This document shows positions 55,801-64,000 of a DNA stretch of 64,000 nt, piece after piece (the first letter of the stretch is position 1; each line of letters opens with the position of its first letter). The stretch lies in assembly GCA_022393335.1 (NCBI GenBank), contig JAJEKB010020319.1, positions 139,732-203,731 of the forward strand, read 5' to 3'. This DNA is from Macrotrachela quadricornifera. Lineage: Eukaryota; Rotifera; Eurotatoria; Philodinida; Philodinidae. A program made the translations under genes and the position numbers. The notes under the pieces are model-generated. The model was not told the origin of the DNA. It ran no database searches and worked only from the letters and a program-made list of their open reading frames with translations.

Positions 55801-57213
55801 CTCTGCATTCTGATATGCTTTTTTCTAATAAACAAAAATTAAACATATCGTGCGACCTTAGAACAAGTAACTTTGAACGCAAAAAATAAGCAATTTTTAC
55901 CCGTATTCAGTGTATATCTCGCTCAAACGTCATAGTATAGGACTGAAAATTTTATCCTAGTCTCTCCACTACAGCCCCCCCCCCCCCCATATTCCGAAAA
56001 TTTCAGCAAATTCGACTCTGCAGAAAAAATTCAAGGGTCAAAGGGTTAACGAAGCGCATTTGATAATAGAATATCTACATTTATAAATTCCACCATGAAA
56101 CAGCCCAAAATCGTCCCTTTTCAAAAACTTCTAGCTACAACATTAGTTTCAACAACAACAAATTCTGTCACAATACGAACAACAATAATTACCTCAAACA
56201 CTTTCTCAAATACTACTTCTTCAACCACAACTTCCACCATATCACCTTTTAATACAAGCATTCCATTAAATAATACAACCAACATTACTTTCTCAACGAC
56301 ATCATCCACGACCACTACGAACATTATCACCAGCACTCCATCAAACACCACAACTATTACAAGTACTAGTACCAGCATTCCATCAAACACCACAACTACT
56401 ACAAGTACTACTACAAGCATTCCATCAAACACCACAACTACTACAAGTGCTACTAGCAGCATTCCATCAAACACCACAACTATTACAAGTACTACTACCA
56501 GCATTCCATCAAACACCACAACTACTACAAGTACTACTACAAGCATTCCATCAAACACCACAACTACTACAAGTGCTACTAGCAGCATTCCATTAAACAC
56601 CACAACTATTACAAGTGCTACTAGCAGCATTCCATCAAACACCACAACTATTACAAGTACTACTACCAGCACTCCATCAAACACCACAACTACTACAAGT
56701 GCTACTAGCAGCATTCCATTAAACACTACAACTATTACAAGTACTACTAGCAGCATTCCATCAAACAGCACAACTACTACAAGTGCTACTAGCAGCATTC
56801 CATCAAACAGCACAACTATTACAAGTACTACTACAAGCATTCCATCAAACACCACCACTACTACAAGTGTTACTACGAGCATTCCATCAAACACCACAAC
56901 TACTACAAGTACTACTACAAGTATTCCATCAAACACCACCACTACTACAAGTGTTAGTATCAGCACACCATCAAACAGTACAAATAACACTAAATCATCC
57001 ACAACTACTACAACCAATAGCCCATCAAACAGCACAACTAACACTGCATTCTCCACAATATCGTCGACAAGTACTACAAGTGTTACTACAAGCTCTCCAT
57101 CGAACGGCACAAGTAACACTACACTCTTTACTACATCATCTACGACAAAGTCGAGTACGACCTCCACAAGCACGACAAGTTGGACTAGCTCAACAACTAG
57201 CGCAAGTGGTTGA
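52878..57213 (+). CDS. Type II membrane mucin-like protein, exons 52878-52977 and 56135-57213
   Basis: I join two exons. Exon A starts at ATG 52878 and encodes a signal-anchor (KVIIGIIIAVVIATVIITPV); a 76-bp GT-AG intron (52780-52855) lies just upstream in the 5'UTR. Its donor CAAG|GTAATA (52978) leaves one base, and the acceptor CTTCTAG (56134) needs one base, so the frame continues: ...QLQKQ-ATTLVSTTTNSV. Exon B is almost wholly Thr/Ser/Asn/Pro, with about 15 repeats of a 42-bp unit encoding SIPSNTTTTTSTTT, rich in N-x-T sites, and ends at TGA 57211-57213. AATAAA follows at about 57282. The 392-residue product would be a heavily glycosylated surface or shed mucin with a short cytoplasmic tail. 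The 3,157-bp intron is packed with transposons. The junction is inferred from phase and position and has no transcript support. A separate start at ATG 56095 is the alternative. Confidence 0.6.
53008..53220. mobile_element. Orphan Tc1/mariner-like terminus in the mucin intron
   Basis: CTTAGGGTTATCCAAAAATA follows TA at 53006-53007 and matches the ends of the 58565-59476 element (CTTAGGGTATACCAAAAGTA). No opposite end was found, so it is truncated; the right limit is arbitrary. Confidence 0.5.
53224..54175. mobile_element. G-run element with about 230-bp internal repeats
   Basis: GGGTGCTGGGTTTGG plus a G run (53251-53267) opens the region, and a G run at 54124-54130 with CGGGTGCTGGATGGGA closes it. 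Between them the palindromic TTTTTCGTGAAGCGAAAAC recurs in variant form at about 53372, 53607 and 53826, and GCGGTCGAAGGTGGCCGC / GCCGTCGAAGGCGACCAC at 53474 and 53691, giving units of about 220-235 bp. The class is unknown. Confidence 0.45.
54330..54760. mobile_element. Two adjacent MITE relics with the CTGCATC block
   Basis: GATTTTCACGCTGCATCGTG (54450) and GACTTTTCAAATTGCATCCT (54651) are each preceded by TGTAAAAGGCGAAT/ATAACTCGCCGTTTAT-type and followed by AATARTAAMARAATGARATG-type sequence. They are therefore diverged copies of one family, also seen at 12.6, 20.8, 51.4 and 62.3 kb. Confidence 0.6.
55132..56045. mobile_element. Non-autonomous piggyBac-like element with TTAA on both sides
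   Basis: TTAA at 55128-55131 and 56046-56049 bracket inverted ends CCATTTGACCCCCACTGGG (left) and CCCTTTGACCCTTGAATTTT (right, read inward), a CCCTTTGACCC terminus typical of piggyBac elements. The interior includes a run of 11 C (about 55977) and a minus frame 55424-55618 without a catalytic motif. It lies 89 bp before the mucin exon acceptor. Confidence 0.8.
56330..56970 (+). repeat. 42-bp coding minisatellite of the mucin exon
   Basis: About 15 tandem 42-bp units beginning AGCATTCCATCAAACACC, with one-to-few substitutions (GCTACTAGC versus ACTACTACA variants). It is a high-turnover VNTR that encodes the mucin stalk. Long antisense frames (56121-57296) and the plus frame 56783-57253 are by-products of the repeat. 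Confidence 0.9.
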
Positions 57214-57289
57214 ATGTGAAATGGAAGGTGTATGGGAACTTCAACAACATTAGCCAGAAGTATATGTACAATGACGTAGAAGAATAAAA

Positions 57290-58564
57290 AAGCCATATGG
57301 ATTGTTGCGTTTTTGGTGGTGTGGACGGCTTGAAAAAGTTGTCGTTTTTTTTTGGAGCAAGTGGGCCTCGGTTTGCTTTTTTCCCTGTGATTTGTTTAAT
57401 AATCAACTCAGATTGATACTAATAAAATTTCGATAAAAATTATTCGTAGTTTAACAGTAGGTGATTGGATCATATGTGGAAGTGGGGAGATTTTTTTTTT
57501 TTTATTTCATCGTTAGTGAATAAGTCGTTAGAGAAACAGCAAATGTTCGCCATTTGCTTGCTCTGTTAAACGGAAGACTAGTAAAAAGACTAGTCGTATT
57601 TTCTGTGATGAGGGCTGGCTTGTGTAGTCTTTTTGTCAAAGGTTGCTAGTGGATGACAAGTCTGAAATTCTCTAGCGTCTTTAATGCTGGTGAGGACTAT
57701 GTAAGTACTTGGCGTTAATTTTTTTTCGTCATGTTTAGTCAGTTGCAAAAATCAGACTAATCTTGCACTAGTCGTTAGTTGGAGAAAGGTTGACTAGTCA
57801 TGGGCTTGAACGTTTTGAGAAAGCGATTAGAAGTGCTATTGCTTCCTGACGTCCATCGAAAATGTATTTGGAATGGGAAACAACAGGACATCTGCGACAG
57901 TATGTCGCATGGGTCATGATTTTCTGTTTTATAGTGGACGAGTGTGGACTAGTCTAAATATACATATAAGGGTGAAATTTCGATATAAACATTCACACAA
58001 TATGTCACTTGCTCATTGTTTAACATATTAAACCACACGATTAGGGAATCAACTTGTATATACATTGGGGTATCGAAGAGTAGCGGTAGCGACATTGTCG
58101 CATCACATATTAATCTTGATAAAAGTCCCTTTTTGCATGAGACAATAGAGAGAAAGATGCTGTATCTTTCTACACTCTAAAAAATTTCCATTTCATACAA
58201 TATTGTGATCAACTCGGAAATCTTTACGAAAACTTTTTTGAGTGTGCAAGAAGATTTCGGGTCATCAAAAGCGTTTTTAACAATACCTTGATGGTTTTCA
58301 AGATTCTCCAAAGTACCGATTTCAATGCCCTTCGAGTTTTCTAGAGTACCTTTTCACTATGATCAGAAACTCAAAGATTATTTTTGGAAATCGATTCTTC
58401 TATAAAATTCCGTTGCGTATTCGAAAAGGTATCCAAGAATACCTTTTTGGTTTTCGGATTATTTAAGCAGAAACGAAAACGGCTTCTGAGCTGCTGAAAA
58501 CTTCAAAAAGGCATTCCAGGCTCCTATTTTTTTTCCGAGATCTGTCATTGGAAACCTGCATGTA
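57290..58564. other. Spacer; ACTAGTC-rich block then AAGGTAT-rich block
   Basis: 57560-57960 contains at least five copies of ACTAGTC/GACTAGT, like the subterminal motif clusters of transposons. 58240-58560 has repeated 'AGTACC'/'AAGGTAT' phrases. No gene and no defined transposon ends. Confidence 0.4.
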
Positions 58565-59476
58565 CTTAGGGTATACCAAAAGTAGTGGCGCCGACTCTGT
58601 TATTTTTTATAGAAGTCTTTTGAAATTTTTTTTTCTATATATTCTGATAGTCCAAGTCGAGCTCTGTAATTCTATGATATTTCATAAATCTTCAAAGGAT
58701 GCTATAACTTTGAAAACAGAGCAAAACAGTGAATAGTTCAGAAAAAAATCAATTTTTGCCTGATTTTCGATCGATGTTCGCTTGAATAATCAGATTCGTG
58801 ATTGAAAAAAATAATATATTTGAAATCAGCATAAAAAACTGAGTCGATGTATGTATACTGCAAAATGCTACATCCACTTTCATTTTCGTCGGAATATCCC
58901 AGCATATCCCTGTGAGGGCTACAGTTGAACTCTCCGACGAAAATGAAAGTCGATGAAGCATTTTGCAATATACATACATCGACTCAGTTTTTATGCTGAT
59001 TTCAAATATATTATTTTTTTCAATCACGAATCTGATTATTCAAGCGAACATCGATCGAAAATCAGGCAAAAATTGATTTTTTTCTGAACTATTCACTGTT
59101 TTGCTCTGTTTTCAAAGTTATAGCATCCTTTGAAGATTTATTGTTAGGGGTGATATCGTTGATATCACATCACATTCTTTCTTTCTTTCTTTCTTCTTAC
59201 TGTATTGTTGTCTTTCTTCTTCTCGATATCGTTACCTATTGTTAAGCCTCGATGGCTCTTTTCCTTTCTCTTCTCGTAGTATATATATGTGTGTGTTTTC
59301 ATAAAAAGATAGATATAATAAATCACTAGCTCGTGTATATCCGAGCCTAACATTTATGAAATATCATAGAATTACAGAGCTCGACTTGGCCTATCAGAAT
59401 ATATAGAAAAAAAAATTTCAAAAGGCTTCTATAAAAAATAACAGAGTCGGCGCCACTACTTTTGGTATACCCTAAG
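58565..59476. mobile_element. Tc1/mariner-like palindromic element with a nested solo LTR
   Basis: TA flanks (58563-58564, 59477-59478) enclose perfect inverted ends CTTAGGGTATACCAAAAGTA. The arms are nearly identical over about 320 bp and meet near 58910 (CATTTTCGTCGGAATATCCC). The right arm is split by the solo LTR at 59142-59352. Without it the element is about 696 bp. Frames at 58548-58736, 58738-59027 and 59347-59580 are readings of the arms. Confidence 0.9.
59142..59352. mobile_element. Solo LTR, 211 bp, with 5-bp target duplication
   Basis: The sequence begins TGTTAGGGGTGATATCG and ends CCGAGCCTAACA, so it has TG...CA termini with short inverted ends TGTTAGG/CCTAACA. It is flanked by TTTAT on both sides (59137-59141 and 59353-59357). 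Removing it and one TTTAT restores the palindrome arm exactly (GAAGATTTATGAAAT). The interior is pyrimidine-rich (CTTTCTTTC) with a TATATATA stretch. No internal retrotransposon genes are present. Confidence 0.88.
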
Positions 59477-59639
59477 TATTTCGACCACTCAAAATTGCAA
59501 AACATAGATTTGAACAACCAAACTAGTTTCCAATGTTTTTCAAAAACATTGATCACGTTTTCAGTTTTGAAAGTCAACAATTGAGTTTCTCAACACAACA
59601 AACATATGAGCACAAAGCCATCTTATTACAATAGTTTAA

Positions 59640-60425
59640 TATTTTAATTGGATGCATCATACTCGCTTATAACTATCTCAGATACTAAACTTACAGCCTT
59701 AAAAGGACGATATGTATATATAACAAGTATAGACATCAATATTATTATTTTGATCTATCTCAGATGACAGACTTAGACTGTGAGATACGAGGAATTTATA
59801 TATATTAAATCTCACACACATATTGGCGCAGCTTTAAAATATGAAATATATTTATCAAAAGCCTCTTTCCTCATCTTAAATATGCAGAGTAAAAGACATA
59901 AAATCAAAAACCCTAGATTTTCTCTTTTCCTCCGTTGTTTTAGGTACTACAGATTTCTATAAATTACCAATAAATCGTTGAAACCATATATATTGAATAT
60001 AAAAATCGATATTATTATTTTATTCTATATTAGATGATAGACTTGAAGTTCTAATTAGATGAAATTCTTATATTGAATATGTGGAAATCGATAATATTCT
60101 TTTATTCTATATTGGATAGTAAATTTAAAGTTATAAGCCGATGAAATATCTGTCAATTCAATATAGGAAGAATCTATTCCGTTTTGATGTATCTCAGTTG
60201 ATAGATTACAGTTTGGAAAAAAATGCCTATTGTTTAATCTAGAAATTAGCTTTCTTGTTTTGATCTAACATAGTTGATAGAATTAGAGTTTAAACTATGG
60301 GATATTTTTACGATCTATCTTGTTTGTTAAACATAAAGTTTGAAATAATAGATATTTCTGGAGAAGGAGTGTAGAAAGTGACTTGGTTGTTCTTATCTAT
60401 CTTGTATGATAGATTTAGCGTTGCG
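59640..60425. repeat. Diverged minisatellite, about 70-80 bp units
   Basis: The phrase GATCTATCTCAGATGATAGA with following TTARAGTTTNAA recurs about nine times (59667, 59752, 60022, 60107, 60190, 60262, 60318, 60393 and nearby), each followed by an ATGAGATATNT-type tail. Divergence is high. Confidence 0.65.
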
Positions 60426-62899
60426 GTGGAGGCGATGGGTATGTGTGAAGAATGAGAAGAATCGGATAAACAAAGATCGGTAGATAGGTAGATGAAGATA
60501 TTTAGGTCGATAGTATTGCATGATCATTTGAGTGAGATGACGCGACGTGGAGGAATGTTTTGCGTAACTGAGAGTGGTTTCGGGCATTACAGGTAAGTTT
60601 ATTGGTTTTGTTAGCTTTGTTTTGGATTTCCGTATACTCGTAAACACTATCTCGGACACTCGGAGTGAGTTTCAGATAGTAGAAAACTCTAAAATCCAAA
60701 TTGGGTTTCCACGTTATACGTTTTTTTTAGATTGTATGCTATATGATCCCTATTCAACTAATATGATAATAATAAAATAGAAGATAAGAACTGTTTTTAG
60801 TTGGACGCTAATTCGTTACAGTACACCATAACGGATATGCCACTTTTGTATTTCGCTTTATTATTATTTGATGCATTATATTCAAAAAAGAAATATATCA
60901 TCAGGTGCAGTGTGAAATATTCTACAACTTTTACTGAATTGCTTATTTTTCAAATGTCCTTTTTTGCCCAGAGTTGTCACCTCTTCTGCTTTTTCTATCT
61001 TCTATGATTTTTAACACATTTTCTCGAAATTTTTACGTTCTATTAATTTATTCCTTGAAAATATCTGTTAAGGTTGCGATAAAAACTTTCTGATCTTGTT
61101 TTTTTAACTATATTCTTTTCTAAAACAACATCCGTTTTCTTTTAGATATGAAATGCGTTTCTCTGATTCTAATTTTTGTTTGCATTCACTTTGCCACCGG
61201 TTTCAATTTCGTTTTGACACTAAGATCATACTTTACAAGTCACTCTATCCCCCTAATGTAACACAATGACGCTATAAGCGTATTTTCTTAACGCTTGAGA
61301 AACTCTTTTGATTGACTTTGGAGAGTCCAGTCGTTCATGATAATAGTCTAGAAATTTTTTCAAAGATCGAATTTCATTCGATGTAATAATATGTATATGT
61401 TGAAAAGAGTTTTAGTTATTACTATTGCTCAGCATCAGAAGTTCTATTTTATCAATAGAGGCTGCAGCTCACATTCATCTTATATTTAATTTAGCTCACG
61501 ACTATCATCTTAGAATAATAGCCTCTGAAATAATGGCATATGTTGAAGTTGATAAAGATAGTTGAATTTCATTTAAACAAAAAAATATTTGAGCGAACTC
61601 TGTTTTTAAAAATTCAGATATCATTTAGTAATTTCTTTATCTTAAAATTTTTTATGTTTTCTTTTATTCATTCGAAATCACATTAATCTCGAGAGTCTCT
61701 TCGATGTATCATAGACGTTTAATGTGTTATCTAAAATTATTTTCTTCATTATCATGATCTCCAACAAGAACTCTGTAATGATTATATTAAGACGACACAT
61801 ATCGAACTAAAATTTACTGAATGCTGTGAAAACAAACAAAATGTGCCAAACAATTCTATCTAATTGTCTCAATTGTTTAAAAGGATCTCAGTCTCGTACC
61901 AAACTTTTTTTCTATTATATGAGAAAGAGATAAAAACAACAATTTGGTATAAAAAAATCCTTTCTGCTTTTTGAGCATTGAAAGGTGGCAACTCTGCTTT
62001 TTACCTTCTAAAAGGAACAAAATTCTGGGCAATCATATTTCGGTATAACGAAAACGAAATTTTCGTTTTGATAAAAGATATATATATTTCATTCTATCTT
62101 ATCCTCTTATCACTAGATATGTTTCATTTAAAAAACAAAATACGGTAGAAGATGTAGCGTGAAAAACTTTACAAAAATACGATAGGATAAAACGTATACA
62201 TCTTTCTCTAAAAAGGAGGTCTCGTTTTTGTAACGTCGAAATTTGGTCGTTCAGACTTTTGTTCCTTTTTGAAAGAAAAAAGTGTACTTAGAAAATAAGC
62301 GATTCAATGGAAGTTGTAGAACTTTTTACATTGCATCTTGTACTTGTATATTTCTTCAACAAAAAACAGTTCTTATGGAAATTTTATTATTATTCAATTA
62401 GTTCAATAAGGATCAAATAGCGTAGAAACAAAGAACATTTTTTTCTCTACCATCCTATGTAAAAAACAACTTTTATCAAGATTAATATGTAGTACTAAAA
62501 TGTCGTTGCCACTACTAATACTTTGATATCGCTACGTAGAGATGATTTATGAACTTTTTCCTATTCCGTTTTTGAAGCTAAATCTGGAAAAATTATTTTC
62601 AAAAATCATGAAAAGAATAAAGTAAAAAATTTTGCATATTTATGCAAAAGATATGTTTTTGCCGAAAAATGATACCCTCGCAATATTTCGTATTTTTTAA
62701 CCTAAAGAAAAGCTTTAAAGTAAACTTTTTTCACAATCGATTTAGTTTTTCAATATGTACGATGTAATGATCAACTGGAAGAAGCAGTTTCACATGTAAC
62801 TCACAACAACAATATACTCAGCTACTTCAGATTTTCAATTGTAATCATATTATATACAACAAAAAACTCACATATAAAAAAAACTTTCAGAGAATGATA
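60426..62899. other. Spacer with several MITE relics
   Basis: Dispersed CTGCATC-block copies occur at about 60903 (inverse), 62152 (inverse) and 62312. 62505-62535 carries a diverged Tc1-like end (inverse of GTATTAGTAGTGGCAACGAC). From 62540 onward the sequence is the duplicated flank of the two-TM gene. Open frames at 60393-60780 overlap each other on both strands without supporting features. Confidence 0.45.
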
Positions 62900-63073
62900 C
62901 AAGGGGGAAAAAGCAGACTTCTGTACTTCTCTGTACTTCTCGTGTACTTCTCTTTGATTCTCTGTACTTCCCTGTACTTCTCATTTACTTCTCTGTACTT
63001 CTCTGTACTTCTCGTGTACTTCTCTGTACTTCTCTGTACTTCAGAAGTACAGAAGTCTGCTTTTCCCCCCTTG
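62900..63073. mobile_element. hAT-like MITE filled with a TGTACTTCTC minisatellite
   Basis: A perfect 8-bp duplication GAATGATA flanks it (62892-62899, 63074-63081). Inverted ends are CAAGGGGGAAAAAGCAGACT (left) and the inverse of CAAGGGGGGAAAAGCAGACT (right), continuing to TTCTGTACTTC. The centre is about a dozen tandem copies of a 10-bp TGTACTTCTC unit. It is absent from the duplicated flank near 36.05 kb, so it inserted after the duplication. Confidence 0.85.
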
Positions 63074-63101
63074 GAATGATATCATTTTTGGTACAAATAG
63101 T

Positions 63102-63854
63102 TTAGCTTGTAGGTTCTCTTATCCTAGGCCATTGTATTACTTGATCATAAGAAGGAGGTGGCGTCTCCAGGGGTGGACTTCCTGGAGGTGGACCATCTGG
63201 AGTTTGAACTTCAGAAATTACTGTTGGCTCTTGTTGTTCTTCTCTTCTTAACGGTGTTTCTAGTTGCTGCTGTTGTTGATTGTGTCGTGTATCTTTGTTT
63301 AGTAGTTGACAACATAGGTTCAGTATGCAAAGTATACAACCTATGCAAAATAATATTATTCCACTGAATAGATAACCATATGCTTTCAACTTAGATGGTA
63401 TAGTCCATTGCCAACCCGACTGATGAGAGAATGTTGCGTTTAAAGAACGATAACAGTAATATGTTTCATTTATCTAAACAGAATAAGAAAAAAAACCATG
63501 TATATATTTTGTAATTATAAACACAAATCTTACTTTATATTTTTGTGTTATATTCAATGCCTGAGTTTTTGATTTTACAATAATTGAAGATACCACAAAA
63601 TCGTCTCTTATTTCACTTTTGTACTTCACTGTAATTTTCCAACGTGCTTGAAAATTTTCCCCGTTATTTATTATATCAATTGATTTAACTTGACATAGGC
63701 GAGTAACATATAATGATGATTTGCGTGATTCTAACAAACCAAATAGTAATAATATTAAAGCAAGAAAACAACAGATACAACTAAAAATTGTAGCATCAAA
63801 ATTCTGTTTTGTATTTTGAGATTGTCTCATTCTGACGGGAGTGGAGGTGTACAT
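63102..63854 (-). CDS. Two-TM membrane protein with PPPSY motif, copy 2
   Basis: Exons 63534-63854 and 63102-63473 match copy 1 in length exactly (107 codons, and 124 with the stop), with a 60-bp intron. TM1 is ICCFLALILLLFGLLE. The loop has VKSIDIINNGENFQARWKIT and, after the junction, NETYYCYRSLNATFSH with two N-glycosylation sequons. TM2 is YGYLFSGIILFCIGCILCIL. The tail has the same NQQQQQ tract and ends ETPPPSYDQVIQWPRIREPTS. Differences are concentrated in the N-terminus, the early loop and the last residues, while TM2 and the Pro-rich tail are almost unchanged, so purifying selection acts on the tail. The frame is open upstream to 63968, but the start at 63854 matches copy 1. Function is probably membrane trafficking through WW-domain partners (inference). 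Confidence 0.8.
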
Positions 63855-64000
63855 GTGGTATGGTATGAGTATTTGTTCTACTAAGAAAAATAAAAAAGTA
63901 ATGCTCACAATTGCTGTACATGCTTTTCTATTTGCATGAAGAGAGAAAGAAAAAAGAAAAAAATACATCTCGAGTGAAAATAGAAAACCAAAAAAAAAAA
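63855..64000. other. Upstream flank of two-TM gene copy 2
   Basis: Matches 36870-37010 almost base for base (for example TTTGCATGAAGAGAGA and ACATCTCGAGTGAAAATAGA), so the duplication runs to the end of the window. It presumably contains the shared promoter. Confidence 0.7.

Noticed and set aside
56121..57296. Long minus-strand open frame (about 390 codons, Val/Leu rich)
   Set aside because: It is the antisense of the 42-bp Thr-rich repeat. Repeats with a length divisible by three keep other frames open by chance.
58738..59027. Overlapping minus frames in the 58.7-59.0 kb region
   Set aside because: They read the two arms of a Tc1-like palindrome; identical peptides arise from opposite arms.
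62900..63073. CRISPR-like array of TGTACTTCTC repeats
   Set aside because: Units are contiguous with no spacers and lie between transposon-type inverted ends with an 8-bp target duplication.

Overview
The window looks like an AT-rich animal chromosome segment, most probably from a bdelloid rotifer. This is inferred from gene content and architecture; no database search was possible. The clues are compact genes with short GT-AG introns (about 40-100 bp), an arginine-type ADP-ribosyltransferase next to a TIR-NACHT-HEAT gene, a small class A GPCR, CBM14 (peritrophin) proteins, and a very diverse set of mostly broken DNA transposons.

Layout. 0-8.6 kb: one small secreted protein (3350-3820) among decayed transposons (two piggyBac-type, one foldback, one unidentified transposase-like relic). 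8.9-18 kb is the gene-rich part: a class I methyltransferase, a 7TM receptor, an eight-exon chitin-binding protein on the minus strand, and a tail-to-tail pair of secreted LURP/tubby-like paralogues. 18-25.7 kb: no convincing host gene, but two large palindromic elements and a hAT-type element with a near-perfect 8-bp target duplication. 25.8-32.8 kb is the most interesting locus: an R-S-E ADP-ribosyltransferase exon is followed, through a phase-compatible splice donor and acceptor, by TIR, NACHT and HEAT-repeat coding sequence. The intervening 2.9 kb carries a hAT element nested in a palindromic MITE. The HEAT array is made of 105-bp, near-identical units and contains a 10-N assembly gap that is too short for what is missing.

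33-52 kb is almost pure transposon sediment (palindromic MITEs, piggyBac ends, a spliced FLYWCH/MULE transposase with nonsense codons, long inverted-repeat elements, a degenerate satellite), interrupted only by one two-TM membrane protein gene (36119-36869). That gene is duplicated with its flanks at 63102-63854, with identical exon lengths. At 52.7-57.3 kb I reconstruct a type II membrane mucin: a signal-anchor exon and a Thr/Ser repeat exon separated by a 3.2-kb intron full of transposons. 58.5-63.1 kb holds a Tc1/mariner-like palindrome with a solo LTR inserted in one arm, a minisatellite, and a 174-bp hAT-like MITE whose interior is a minisatellite.

The genes do not form an operon or one pathway. 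The themes are surface or secreted proteins (receptor, mucin, chitin binder, LURP-like, two-TM protein) and an NLR-like locus combining two potentially NAD+-using domains (ART, TIR). I saw no tRNA, rRNA or CRISPR array by eye.
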